From the NCBI RefSeq assembly GCF_009674775.1, contig NZ_WKKE01000017.1:81618-145617 (forward strand): 64,000 bases of DNA. Direction: 5' to 3'. The notes beneath the pieces were generated by a model. It did no database searches. It worked only from the letters and a program-made list of their open reading frames with translations, and was not told where the DNA came from. Both the position numbers and the translations under genes were made by a program. This document shows, in pieces, positions 18,189-26,154 of this stretch (positions are counted from its first letter, which is position 1; each line of letters begins with the position of its first letter). This stretch comes from Flavobacterium sp. LC2016-23 (GTDB taxonomy: Bacteria; Bacteroidota; Bacteroidia; Flavobacteriales; Flavobacteriaceae).

Positions 18189-19085
18189 TTAGATTCTGAA
18201 AATTCCTCCGAAAGCAATAATACGCTGGAAAAATAAGAAATGCTGGGAAGCCTTATCATCATTACTTTGTGTAGTTCTGATATCCTGCATATCGATATAA
18301 CCACCTTTTAGTTCACCTTGCAAGTAGAAATACTTGAAGAAAGTAAAGTTAATACCCGCTTTTGCAGATAAACCATAACCGGAAACATGAAAATCATCGT
18401 GACGTTCTTTTCCTAAAAGGGTAGTATTGGTTTTAGGATATAAAACTCCGGCACCTAAACCTTCCGTTAGATTAATCTGAAATTTATCAGTATTTGGTAA
18501 CCCGAACAATTTAGAAATATCATCATGTCTGGAAACCTCAGTATTCACATAATTCAGACCATCTGTATGTTCGTACATTAAAAAAGCAGGAGGATTTCCC
18601 TGAGTATCAGTACCACCTTCGTGAGCACCATTTAGAGACATATCTACAGGTCTGTTGTTATAATCTCCGTTATAATACGATCCAGCCTGATCAGCTGGTA
18701 AATTAATATAGCCCGTAACATTAGCAGTTTGATTCTGAGTCATTACATATTTCATGTGGTCCCAGCCAATTGAAACACTGTAATGATCGCTAATGAAATA
18801 TCCCATTCTAAAGTTCGTCTGAGGAATTGTCATATTCGCCGGATTCACATAATCAATATGCCATCCTTTTGGTTTATCATGCGCCTTCATATCTGCCACC
18901 GTAAAGTTGTAATCTTTACCTCTGAAGTTCACATCAGATTTGGTGTAGCTATCTCTGTTTCCTCCCCAGGAAACGAAGAATTTACCTTTGTTGTGAGCGG
19001 TGTATCTTTCTACTGCGATCTCTTCCTGAGCAAAAGTGTTTAATGAAAAACACATCAGAAAGAAAAATAAAATTTTTGTTTTCAA
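18189..19085 (-). CDS. Predicted outer-membrane beta-barrel protein
   Basis: This 298-aa protein has a clear signal peptide (MKTKILFFFLMCFSLNTFAQ). Alternating strands such as NFRMGYFISDHYSVSIGWDH and SAKAGINFTFFKYFYLQGEL end in FGGIFRI, as expected for an eight- to ten-stranded barrel with an aromatic C-terminal strand. I do not recognise a named family. The start codon is TTG; no ATG is available that would keep the signal peptide. The gene begins 17 bp after kdsA, so it is probably co-transcribed with it, which is a mild hint of a role in the outer-membrane envelope. Confidence 0.7.
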   Translation of the reverse strand: MKTKILFFFLMCFSLNTFAQEEIAVERYTAHNKGKFFVSWGGNRDSYTKSDVNFRGKDYNFTVADMKAHDKPKGWHIDYVNPANMTIPQTNFRMGYFISDHYSVSIGWDHMKYVMTQNQTANVTGYINLPADQAGSYYNGDYNNRPVDMSLNGAHEGGTDTQGNPPAFLMYEHTDGLNYVNTEVSRHDDISKLFGLPNTDKFQINLTEGLGAGVLYPKTNTTLLGKERHDDFHVSGYGLSAKAGINFTFFKYFYLQGELKGGYIDMQDIRTTQSNDDKASQHFLFFQRIIAFGGIFRI

Positions 19086-19102
19086 TGAAATAGTATTAAA
19101 AA

Positions 19103-19921
19103 TTAGAATGAATTAACTGTTTTTCTAATGGCAACCAATTTGGTCATTAAACCTTCAAAATAATCTAAATGTAACATGTTGGCACCATCACTTTTTGCGT
19201 TAGCAGGATCAAAATGAGTTTCGATAAAAATACCGTCAACTCCAACTGCGATACCGGCTTTGGCAACAGTTTCAATCATATCAGGTCTTCCTCCCGTAAC
19301 ACCAGCCGTTTGATTTGGCTGCTGTAAAGAATGTGTAACATCCAGAACCGTAGTAGCATACTGCTGCATCGTCGGGATGCCTCTGTAATCAACGATCATA
19401 TCCTGGTAGCCAAACATCGTTCCACGATCTGTAACTATAACATTCTCATTATTACAGTCTAATACCTTCTGAACGGCATGTTTCATGCTTTCCGGACTCA
19501 TGAATTGTCCTTTTTTCAGGTTCACCACTTTTCCTGTATTGGCAGCCGCCACGACTAAATCTGTCTGACGCACCAGAAAAGCAGGGATTTGCAAAACATC
19601 AACATATTGTGCTGCCATTTCAGCATCTTCATTGGTATGAATATCTGTTACGGTAGGAATATGAAAAGTCTCTGAAACTTTTCTTAAAATTTTTAATGCT
19701 TTTTCATCACCAATTCCTGAAAAGCTATCAATTCGGGAACGGTTTGCTTTTTTAAAGGATCCTTTAAAAACATAAGGGATCTGAAGTTTGTCGGTAATAC
19801 CAACTAATTTTTCAGCAATTCTAAGCGCCATTTCTTCTCCTTCAATGGCACAGGGCCCGGCTAGTAAAAAGAAATTTCCGCTGTCAGTATGCTTAATTTG
19901 TGGAATATGTTGTATGTTCAT
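19103..19921 (-). CDS. kdsA: 3-deoxy-8-phosphooctulonate synthase
   Basis: KdsA condenses arabinose 5-phosphate with phosphoenolpyruvate to make KDO 8-phosphate for the lipopolysaccharide core. The 272-aa product shows the family motifs FFLLAGPCAIE, GSFKKANRSRIDSFSG, FMSPESMKHAV and TGGRPDMIETVAKAG, and the length is right. The ATG at 19921 is chosen. An upstream TTG at 19945 would add eight residues but lies inside the promoter element TACCTTTG (19943-19950), so it cannot be the start of a transcript from that promoter. The outer-membrane protein gene follows 17 bp downstream. Confidence 0.97.
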   Translation of the reverse strand: MNIQHIPQIKHTDSGNFFLLAGPCAIEGEEMALRIAEKLVGITDKLQIPYVFKGSFKKANRSRIDSFSGIGDEKALKILRKVSETFHIPTVTDIHTNEDAEMAAQYVDVLQIPAFLVRQTDLVVAAANTGKVVNLKKGQFMSPESMKHAVQKVLDCNNENVIVTDRGTMFGYQDMIVDYRGIPTMQQYATTVLDVTHSLQQPNQTAGVTGGRPDMIETVAKAGIAVGVDGIFIETHFDPANAKSDGANMLHLDYFEGLMTKLVAIRKTVNSF

Positions 19922-19942
19922 AGTATGATTTTTTTGACTGTG

Positions 19943-19950
19943 CAAAGGTA
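19943..19950 (-). promoter_or_regulatory. Promoter -7 element of kdsA
   Basis: TACCTTTG on the minus strand matches the Bacteroidota TAnnTTTG consensus. It lies about 22 bp upstream of the chosen ATG, giving a short leader. No convincing -33 TTG was found. Confidence 0.7.
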
Positions 19951-20115
19951 GTTATGATTTATGAATCGCAGATGAAGATTTAAGTTTTTTTTATGACCAC
20001 TGATCGCTATCCGGAGTGTTGTTCATTGCGGTATTTTTCCCTGAAAAAACTGATTTTCTTAAAAAAACTGATTTCCATTTTTATCAGGACATAATTTTAG
20101 TGGAATTATGAGAAT

Positions 20116-20553
20116 TTAAGTTAATTTCATGATTTGTTTTTTATAGTAAATTGAGAACAAAATTTGTCCCGTAAAAAATAAAACATTCGTAAAAATTTTA
20201 ATAAAAACAATAATTTTGATTTGTCTCATAAAGTTCTCATGATCGTTTGAACTAAAATTGAAAAGATCAAAAAGATCCAGTTTTGTAATTAAAACTCCCG
20301 GAAAGGTTAATAAAAAATAGATAACAAACTTTTTAAAATTTATCTCATTTATGACTTTTGAAAGTTTCCAATAATAAAAAGCTACAATTAATAAAATAAT
20401 GAATTTAATCAACGTTGCCACAGGGTAAATCCTGGTATGCCAACCGGGTACGACTGAAGATAAAAAATCAGAATTCAGATCTAAAATGGAATAAGGAAAT
20501 AAAAGAACCAATAAAAAGATGCAAATTAAAAAAGTAGTTTTGGTTTTAATCAT
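20116..20553 (-). CDS. Small integral membrane protein, function unknown
   Basis: This 145-aa protein has four hydrophobic helices (TTFLICIFLLVLLFPYSIL, TLIKFIILLIVAFYYW, FVIYFLLTFPGVLI, VFIKIFTNVLFFTGQILFSI). I do not recognise a family. It starts 12 bp after the lipoprotein gene at 20566-21018 and is probably in the same transcript from the promoter at 21040-21047. The coding region is A+T-rich and Lys/Ile/Phe-heavy, as expected for a lineage-specific membrane protein. Confidence 0.6.
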   Translation of the reverse strand: MIKTKTTFLICIFLLVLLFPYSILDLNSDFLSSVVPGWHTRIYPVATLIKFIILLIVAFYYWKLSKVINEINFKKFVIYFLLTFPGVLITKLDLFDLFNFSSNDHENFMRQIKIIVFIKIFTNVLFFTGQILFSIYYKKQIMKLT

Positions 20554-20565
20554 GCTATTTAAGGA

Positions 20566-21018
20566 TTATTCTTTTTTCAAACGCAATCCCATCGGAACCA
20601 TTAAAATTCCTTTTTCATAAACGTTCAGGTACAGTTTTATAGGTTTCTTTTGTCCGTCCCATTTCAGTTCATAAACATTCAGGAATCCGGCCCCCATATC
20701 GCTTCTTTTGGTAGGGAAAGGACAACAGGTTTCCAATCGGGTGTAGGTAATCTTTTCTCCGTTTGGTCCGGCCAGCGCATTTAAAAAACGGGTTTCGTTC
20801 AACGCTTCATCTTTGGTATTTCGGTAAAAAATATTCACAGGATAATCCGGATCATAACCGTATTTTTTATCATTGCTGAATAACGTAATGACAAACGTAT
20901 TGTCTTTTTTCAAAACTAAATCCGGAGCATTGTCATCTACATTTTTCAAAGTCGATTTGGTACTGATACAAGAAGTTACCGAAAGAAGCAAAACGATAAA
21001 CAGAGCTGTTTTTTTCAT
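20566..21018 (-). CDS. Lipoprotein of unknown function
   Basis: This is a 150-aa lipoprotein with signal MKKTALFIVLLLSVTSC; the lipobox Cys is at residue 17. The mature part contains DKKYGYDPDYPVNIFYR, a CCPFP motif and VYEKGILMVPMGLRLKKE. I cannot name the family. The ATG at 21018 is preferred to the upstream codon at 21042, because that codon falls inside the TAnnTTTG element at 21040-21047 and would spoil the signal peptide. The small membrane protein gene follows 12 bp downstream. Confidence 0.68.
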   Translation of the reverse strand: MKKTALFIVLLLSVTSCISTKSTLKNVDDNAPDLVLKKDNTFVITLFSNDKKYGYDPDYPVNIFYRNTKDEALNETRFLNALAGPNGEKITYTRLETCCPFPTKRSDMGAGFLNVYELKWDGQKKPIKLYLNVYEKGILMVPMGLRLKKE

Positions 21019-21039
21019 GTTAATGTGTGTTTTGTAGTA

Positions 21040-21047
21040 CAAATGTA
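21040..21047 (-). promoter_or_regulatory. Promoter -7 element for the lipoprotein / membrane protein pair
   Basis: TACATTTG on the minus strand fits the TAnnTTTG consensus and lies 21 bp upstream of the start codon at 21018. Confidence 0.6.
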
Positions 21048-21116
21048 AGCTGTAAAAACGGTTTTTAAAATAATCTGCATTAAGAAAAGAGTGAACTAAA
21101 ATCTGTAAATTAAATT

Positions 21117-21815
21117 TTAAATCTTCAGATTCGCGGCTTTCACATTCCCATTTGAATTCAATTTTAAAATACCAGTTACAATCAGATATTGTGCCACAAG
21201 ATAGGTTAACATGATGAAAAAAGAACTTTTTTCAATTGGAATGTAAAATTTATTCACTGCCAAAATACTATCGGAGGCCACAAAGACGACCGCACCGCTA
21301 AAAACGTACTGATTTCCGGGTCTTTTCCAGGTTAAAAATCCATTGAATGCAAATAATAACATTAACGAAATTACGGTTGCATAAACAATTACAGGAATTT
21401 TCAGATCTCCTAAAGTTGGTAATAAAAGGGATAACATGCCGATTAAATAACCTGCAATTACAAGGCTCCCAATTAAAAAAGCAGCTTTGTTTTTTTTAGA
21501 ACGGGTTTTGGTTTGTTTATTAAAAAGAACAGTATAAATAACATGGGAAATAAGAAAAGCAACCAATCCAAGAATAAAATAGATCTCGTCTATATCTGCA
21601 AAAAGTAAAATGACATCACCGATCCAGGAAAATAGGAGGGCGCTTAGAACGATATTTTTGGCTGGAAATTTTTTATGAAGATAAACAGAAAATCCTAACA
21701 AAGGAATCAGGATTGGTTTTAAGAAAAGATCAAAGTTTTCATATCCTAAAAGTAAAAGCAACAGGTAAACAATACTGAAACCAATATAGATTTTAAGAAA
21801 TAAAGTAGTTTTCAT
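21117..21815 (-). CDS. YhhN-family (TMEM86-like) lysoplasmalogenase
   Basis: This 232-aa multi-spanning membrane protein has about eight helices. It shows the YhhN/TMEM86 landmarks SWIGDVILLF (first conserved acidic site), FILGLVAFLISHVIYTVLF, and GAVVFVASDSILAVNKF near the C-terminus. Characterised relatives (human TMEM86B and Legionella YhhN) hydrolyse the vinyl-ether bond of lysoplasmalogens. The gene begins 14 bp after the AGMO-like hydroxylase gene, which also suggests an ether-lipid function. Family membership is solid. The substrate in this organism is unknown. Confidence 0.85.
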   Translation of the reverse strand: MKTTLFLKIYIGFSIVYLLLLLLGYENFDLFLKPILIPLLGFSVYLHKKFPAKNIVLSALLFSWIGDVILLFADIDEIYFILGLVAFLISHVIYTVLFNKQTKTRSKKNKAAFLIGSLVIAGYLIGMLSLLLPTLGDLKIPVIVYATVISLMLLFAFNGFLTWKRPGNQYVFSGAVVFVASDSILAVNKFYIPIEKSSFFIMLTYLVAQYLIVTGILKLNSNGNVKAANLKI

Positions 21816-21829
21816 AGCAGGCTGGGGGA

Positions 21830-23101
21830 TTATGAATGAATAAGTTGATTTTGGGCAGTTTTAAAATCGACAGAAACAAAATATACCGAAACAAAAAAGG
21901 AGAAAGTCAAATAAGCCATAATAACATAATTGGCAAAAGGAAAAATAGTGTTCAGTCCAAACCAGTCGCCATAATAAGAAATTATTCCAATCGCTGTTAC
22001 AAAACGAAAACCTTCCCAGAAAGCAGCATACTTACTTTTGTCCATAAGCTCACTGTAACTGTAAATCGTCACCAGAATAAAAAAGCCGTAAAGAAAGATA
22101 TTCGGCAAACCAATTTTGGCAATATTATCAAATAAATAAGTGACAAACAAAAGTGTCAGTAAGACCTGTGCAACCGACCAATAAATCAATTTTTGGGAAT
22201 TTTGTGTTCCGTATTTTTCAAACTCAAAAACATTTTCGATTTTGTTTACAGGAAATAATTCTTCGAAATTTTCCGGACGCCAGCCTGTTGGTTTAAACCA
22301 GATGGTAAGTTTGTCTTTCCATTTTGGAGCACGCCAGGCGTCTTTAATCAGTAAAGTCAAATGTTGAAAGTTGATCCGGATGGGGTTCCAGGTATTGGCT
22401 GGTCTCGTTATTCCGAACACAGGGGGAACATTATCTAATTCTTCCTGGAAAGTACCAAAAAGCTTATCCCAGAAAATAAAGATCTGCGAATGATTTTTGT
22501 CTAAATATTCGGGATTTATGGCATGATGTACCCGATGATGGGAGGGAGTTACCAAAATGTGTTCAATAAAACCCATTTTTTTGATGTGCTTGGTATGATA
22601 CCAAAATTGTAAAAATAAATGAAGCGGAAGGGTAATCGCAATGACGGTAGCAGGAACGCCCAGCAAAGCCGCAGGAATCAGTAAAAAAGTAAATAAATTG
22701 ACTAAGCTTGCAATAGGCTGTCGCAGTGCACAGGCTAAATTAAATTCCTCGCTGCTGTGATGTATTGCATGTTTGTTCCAGAGGAAATTAATCTGATGCG
22801 CTAACCGGTGACTCCAGTAGCCATAAAAATCGATCACAAAAAAGGCAATGCAGTAAGAGAGGACGTTAGCTTCCAGATGATAAAGGGCAATTTTAGAAAC
22901 GAGCCATTCATAGGAAATAAAAGTAAGGCTCAGTCCTAAAACATCTTTTACCGAATTGGTAATTCCTGAACTAATGCTCGATACGCTGTCTATTAAAGGT
23001 GCGGTATCGTTCTTTTTGTAAATGCCATATATTTTTTCGATTATGATTAATACTAAAAAAACAGGTGTGGCAATAATTAATATTTTTCCATATTCTTCCA
23101 T
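21830..23101 (-). CDS. Sterol desaturase / fatty acid hydroxylase superfamily protein, AGMO-like
   Basis: This 423-aa integral membrane di-iron oxygenase has all three histidine clusters: HRLAH, the HAIHH of NKHAIHHSSEEFN, and the HHRVHH of TPSHHRVHHA. There are several helices before and after. The long C-terminal membrane region makes it closer in size and layout to alkylglycerol monooxygenase (TMEM195/AGMO, about 445 aa) than to C-4 sterol methyl oxidases. AGMO cleaves the ether bond of alkylglycerols. The ATG at 23101 is chosen; a TTG at 23116 lies in the leader just after the -7 element. The YhhN gene follows 14 bp downstream. Confidence 0.83.
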   Translation of the reverse strand: MEEYGKILIIATPVFLVLIIIEKIYGIYKKNDTAPLIDSVSSISSGITNSVKDVLGLSLTFISYEWLVSKIALYHLEANVLSYCIAFFVIDFYGYWSHRLAHQINFLWNKHAIHHSSEEFNLACALRQPIASLVNLFTFLLIPAALLGVPATVIAITLPLHLFLQFWYHTKHIKKMGFIEHILVTPSHHRVHHAINPEYLDKNHSQIFIFWDKLFGTFQEELDNVPPVFGITRPANTWNPIRINFQHLTLLIKDAWRAPKWKDKLTIWFKPTGWRPENFEELFPVNKIENVFEFEKYGTQNSQKLIYWSVAQVLLTLLFVTYLFDNIAKIGLPNIFLYGFFILVTIYSYSELMDKSKYAAFWEGFRFVTAIGIISYYGDWFGLNTIFPFANYVIMAYLTFSFFVSVYFVSVDFKTAQNQLIHS

Positions 23102-23103
23102 AA

Positions 23104-23151
23104 AAAAAACATTCAATTTTAATCAAATATAGATAAAATTGAATGTTTTTT
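23104..23151 (-). terminator. Terminator of clpS with an embedded promoter element
   Basis: An 18-bp perfect inverted repeat (23104-23121 and 23134-23151) with a 12-nt loop and a T tract lies between clpS and the AGMO-like gene. The loop holds most of TATATTTG (23124-23131), a TAnnTTTG-type -7 element for the downstream gene. One stretch thus appears to end clpS and start the next transcript. Confidence 0.75.
23124..23131 (-). promoter_or_regulatory. Promoter -7 element of the AGMO-like / YhhN pair
   Basis: TATATTTG on the minus strand lies in the loop of the clpS terminator and 22 bp upstream of the ATG at 23101. Confidence 0.55.
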
Positions 23152-23165
23152 AAAATATTCTCAGT

Positions 23166-23441
23166 TTAAACAATTTCAGCGCTTAAACCAGCTTCCAGAA
23201 GTTGCGTGCACTGCGGTTTCAGTTTGTCCATTGGACCCGTCTTTACGGTGCATTTTCCGTTGTAATGTACGATTAGGGAACACTGTTCTGCTTGTTCGGG
23301 CGTATGACTGCAAACGCGCATTAAAGTATCAATTACATGATCAAAAGTGTTTACATCGTCGTTGTAAACAATGATTTCGTTATTGAAAGCCGTAGCTTCT
23401 TTTTCCCGGACTCTTTCTCTTACTTTTTCTTTAGTACTCAT
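23166..23441 (-). CDS. clpS: ATP-dependent Clp protease adaptor ClpS
   Basis: This 91-aa protein is typical ClpS. It has a flexible charged N-terminus, then EIIVYNDDVNTFDHVIDTLM (the N-degron-binding segment with NDD) and HTPEQAEQCSLIVHYNGKCT. ClpS hands proteins with N-terminal hydrophobic residues to ClpAP. In Bacteroidota, where ClpA is often replaced by ClpC, it is expected to serve ClpCP. It lies 145 bp downstream of prmA, in the same orientation, and ends in a strong hairpin. Its promoter was not identified. Confidence 0.95.
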   Translation of the reverse strand: MSTKEKVRERVREKEATAFNNEIIVYNDDVNTFDHVIDTLMRVCSHTPEQAEQCSLIVHYNGKCTVKTGPMDKLKPQCTQLLEAGLSAEIV

Positions 23442-23586
23442 TTTTTTTTAAGTTTTTGTACTGTTGTAATTACTATTTTTCTTTATCAAAAGATTTACCG
23501 ATAAGCCACTTTTAAAAAGCTAAATCGGCTTTAATCTGTATGATCAGTTTAATCTGCAGGCAATTAAATTTTAGATAATTAGCTAT

Positions 23587-24420
23587 CTAATTTACGTATT
23601 TTAATGAAACCCAGTTGTTTCTTTGAAATTTTTTAACATATGTCAAACCTTTTTCGGTGCAGGAAGCATCAATAAACGGAATGTCTTCTTCATAAAAACC
23701 GCTTAACAATAAAGTCCCTTTTGGATTTAAACAATCTACATAAGCCTGCATATCGTTTAACAAAATGTTACGGTTGATATTCGCTATGATCAAATCGTAT
23801 TTTTTACCGGCCAATAGCGCAGCATCGCCTTCATAAACGGTAATATGTTTACAATTATTGCGTTCTGCATTTTCGATCGAATTCAGGTAACACCAGTTGT
23901 CGATATCGATAGCATCGATTGGCTGTGCGCCTTTCATTTCAGCTAAAATTGCAAGAATCGCTGTTCCGCAACCCATATCCAGTGTTTTCAAACCTTTCAC
24001 ATCCGTTTCAAGCAAATGCTGAATCATCATATGCGTTGTTTCGTGATGGCCTGTTCCGAAACTCATCTTTGGTTCGATAATAATATCAAACTCAGCGTTG
24101 GTTTTTTCATGAAAAGGAGCACGAACGTGGCATTTTCCATCCACATCAATGGCTTCAAAATTCTTTTCCCATTCTTCATTCCAGTTTACCTGATCGATTT
24201 CTTCAACAGTATATTCAATTTTAAATTCTTCTGATTCTAAAATATAAATGTCATTCAGGATATTCTCATCCCACAAATCTTTTTTCACAAAAGCCGAAAT
24301 TCCGTTTTCTGTTTCTGTAAAAGTCTCAAACGCTTTCTCGCCTAATTCTGCAATTAAAATTTCTGAACCCGGTTCTTTGGGTTCAATGGTAAAATGGTAT
24401 CCTAAATATATATTCGACAT
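23587..24420 (-). CDS. prmA: Ribosomal protein L11 methyltransferase
   Basis: PrmA methylates L11 with S-adenosylmethionine. The 277-aa product has the N-terminal L11-recognition region and the class I methyltransferase domain: SFGTGHHETTHMMIQHLLE, motif I TLDMGCGTAILAILAEMKGA, and IIANINRNILLNDMQAYVD. The ATG at 24420 is chosen. The TTG at 24438 lies inside the promoter element TACCTTTG (24436-24443). The gene is part of the tpiA-prmA-clpS neighbourhood that recurs in Bacteroidota, but has its own promoter here. Confidence 0.95.
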   Translation of the reverse strand: MSNIYLGYHFTIEPKEPGSEILIAELGEKAFETFTETENGISAFVKKDLWDENILNDIYILESEEFKIEYTVEEIDQVNWNEEWEKNFEAIDVDGKCHVRAPFHEKTNAEFDIIIEPKMSFGTGHHETTHMMIQHLLETDVKGLKTLDMGCGTAILAILAEMKGAQPIDAIDIDNWCYLNSIENAERNNCKHITVYEGDAALLAGKKYDLIIANINRNILLNDMQAYVDCLNPKGTLLLSGFYEEDIPFIDASCTEKGLTYVKKFQRNNWVSLKYVN

Positions 24421-24435
24421 AACTGATTTTTTTTG

Positions 24436-24443
24436 CAAAGGTA
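24436..24443 (-). promoter_or_regulatory. Promoter -7 element of prmA
   Basis: TACCTTTG on the minus strand ends 16 bp upstream of the prmA ATG. It is the same 8-mer as in front of kdsA and fixes the start choice. Confidence 0.65.
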
Positions 24444-24501
24444 AGAATCCAAAGCAGAAGTTGTTTACAAATCCGGCAGAACGTTATTAATTTTTAGACC
24501 T

Positions 24502-24530
24502 AAAAAAAAGCGATACCGAAGTACCGCTTT
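24502..24530 (-). terminator. Intrinsic terminator of tpiA
   Basis: On the minus strand AAAGCGGTAC pairs with GTATCGCTTT (one G-T wobble) around a short TTCG loop, followed by T8. It lies between the tpiA stop and prmA. Confidence 0.85.
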
Positions 24531-24552
24531 TGATTTTTATATAAATCTAAAA

Positions 24553-25305
24553 TTAGATTGCAGTTACAATAGCTAAGAAGTCCTCTGCTTTTAAAGCAGC
24601 CCCTCCGATTAAACCACCGTCTACGTCTGGTTTTCCAAAGATTTCTTTAGCGTTATCCGGTTTTACAGAACCACCGTATAAAATGGAAACTTCGTCAGCA
24701 ATTTCTGCTCCAAAAGCTTTACGTACCACTTCTCTGATGAATTCGTGCATTTCCTGTGCCTGCTCCGGAGAAGCAGTTTCTCCTGTTCCGATTGCCCAAA
24801 CCGGCTCGTAAGCTAAAACAATTTTAGACCATGATTCTTTTGCGATATGAAATAATCCGTCACGTAATTGGTTTTCAACAATGTTGAAATGGTTATCAGA
24901 CTGACGGTCTTTTAATTCTTCTCCAAAACAGAAAATAACAGTTAAATCATGTTTCAGCGCAGTATCTACTTTACTCGCGATTAAAGCATCTGTTTCATGA
25001 AAAAATGCTCTGCGCTCTGAGTGACCCAGAATTACGGTGTTTACACCAATGCTGGTTAACATGTCTGCAGAAATTTCTCCTGTAAAAGCACCGCCTTCAG
25101 CCTGGTGAACGTTTTGTGCAGCAACACTAATTGTAGTGTTTTTTACTTTGGCAACAGCTGCCTGTAAGTTTACGAATGTTGGTGCAACAATTACCTGAGC
25201 GGTAGTTTGTGCCGGTATTTTGGTAATTAATTCGTTTAATAATTCCTCAGTTTGTGCGGCATTTTTATGCATTTTCCAGTTTCCTGCAACAATCTTTTTT
25301 CTCAT
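24553..25305 (-). CDS. tpiA: Triose-phosphate isomerase
   Basis: TpiA interconverts dihydroxyacetone phosphate and glyceraldehyde 3-phosphate. The 250-aa product has the catalytic residues in place: Lys11 in AGNWKMH, His95 in VILGHSERR and Glu167 in AYEPVWAIGTGET. The phosphate-binding YGGSVKPDN and the closing GLIGGAALKAEDF are also present. It follows the TlpA-type gene by 61 bp in the same direction and ends at its own terminator. The length and order are normal. Confidence 0.98.
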   Translation of the reverse strand: MRKKIVAGNWKMHKNAAQTEELLNELITKIPAQTTAQVIVAPTFVNLQAAVAKVKNTTISVAAQNVHQAEGGAFTGEISADMLTSIGVNTVILGHSERRAFFHETDALIASKVDTALKHDLTVIFCFGEELKDRQSDNHFNIVENQLRDGLFHIAKESWSKIVLAYEPVWAIGTGETASPEQAQEMHEFIREVVRKAFGAEIADEVSILYGGSVKPDNAKEIFGKPDVDGGLIGGAALKAEDFLAIVTAI

Positions 25306-25366
25306 TTTGGTAGTTTTTATTATTCTTTTAATTTTTGTTTAGGTGAAATGGCAATTTTTATTGCGC

Positions 25367-25861
25367 TTATTTTAATCCTTGTAAAGTAGCGTTGATTTTA
25401 TCAAAGTCGGTTTCGATAGCTCTGTATAAAACAATTTTGCCTTTTTTGTCCACAATAATATATCTCGGAATCCAGTCTAAGTCGATTGCTTTTCCGAAAA
25501 GACCTTTCATGCCGTCATTCATCATAAAATGATCCCCTTTTAGTTCGTGTTTTTCAATTCCGATTTTCCATTTATCAGCTGTTTTGTCAGCAGAAAGGAA
25601 CAAATAAGAAACATCAGGATTATTCGCTTGCAGTTCTTTTACTTTTGGCATTGCTTTTACGCAATCGCCACACCAAGAAGCCCAAACTTCTATAACCAAA
25701 GTTTTTCCTTTGTATTTTTTTAATATGTTTTTAAAAGCAATCTGGCTTCCATCAGTCGCTGATAATTTTTCAGATAAGGCTTCTTTGGAAAAACTTGTTT
25801 TCTGAGCCTGTGAGCATGAAAATGTAATAATGGCAATAAAGAGCAGCGCTATTTGTTTCAT
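25367..25861 (-). CDS. TlpA-like thioredoxin-fold lipoprotein
   Basis: This 164-aa protein has a lipoprotein signal (MKQIALLFIAIITFSC; Cys16). The thioredoxin-like domain has the redox motif EVWASWCGDCVKAMPKV (Cys64 and Cys67) and the cis-Pro region WIPRYIIVDKKGKIVLYR. TlpA-type proteins reduce disulfides in the periplasm, for example in cytochrome c maturation. A well-formed promoter lies upstream (TAACTTTG at 25899-25906). tpiA follows 61 bp downstream, so the two may be read together. Confidence 0.9.
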   Translation of the reverse strand: MKQIALLFIAIITFSCSQAQKTSFSKEALSEKLSATDGSQIAFKNILKKYKGKTLVIEVWASWCGDCVKAMPKVKELQANNPDVSYLFLSADKTADKWKIGIEKHELKGDHFMMNDGMKGLFGKAIDLDWIPRYIIVDKKGKIVLYRAIETDFDKINATLQGLK

Positions 25862-25898
25862 AGTAGGATTATAAAATTTTATTTCAATACTGAATTCA

Positions 25899-25927
25899 CA
25901 AAGTTAAACAAAGAAATTGAATGCCAA
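25899..25927 (-). promoter_or_regulatory. Promoter of the TlpA-type gene (and tpiA)
   Basis: On the minus strand, TTG (25925-25927), an 18-bp spacer and TAACTTTG (25899-25906) match the Flavobacterium -33/-7 arrangement. The rest of the 293-bp gap from 25862 to 26154 is A+T-rich with nothing else recognisable. Confidence 0.7.
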
Positions 25928-26154
25928 ATGGAGATTAACAAAATTTGAACACGGTCTTATTTTATCACAAAATAGGAAATTTCGGTTAAAAAAAAGAGTC
26001 TGAAATCGTAATAGTTCGTTAGAAAAATTCAAATTTTAAATAAAATTCAGCCGGAAGATTTTTACATCGGCAGAAAAATGATGTTTCTTTACTTTTTAAG
26101 CATTTAAAAACTTAAAAAAAAAGCCGCTGATTTCCTTTTTTTAATGCCCGGTTA

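Noticed and set aside
19922..19945. N-terminal extension of KdsA from a TTG codon
   Set aside because: The TTG overlaps the TACCTTTG promoter element and the extension is not found in KdsA proteins of normal length.
24421..24438. N-terminal extension of PrmA from a TTG codon
   Set aside because: The same situation: the TTG is part of TACCTTTG, so it is upstream of the likely transcript start.
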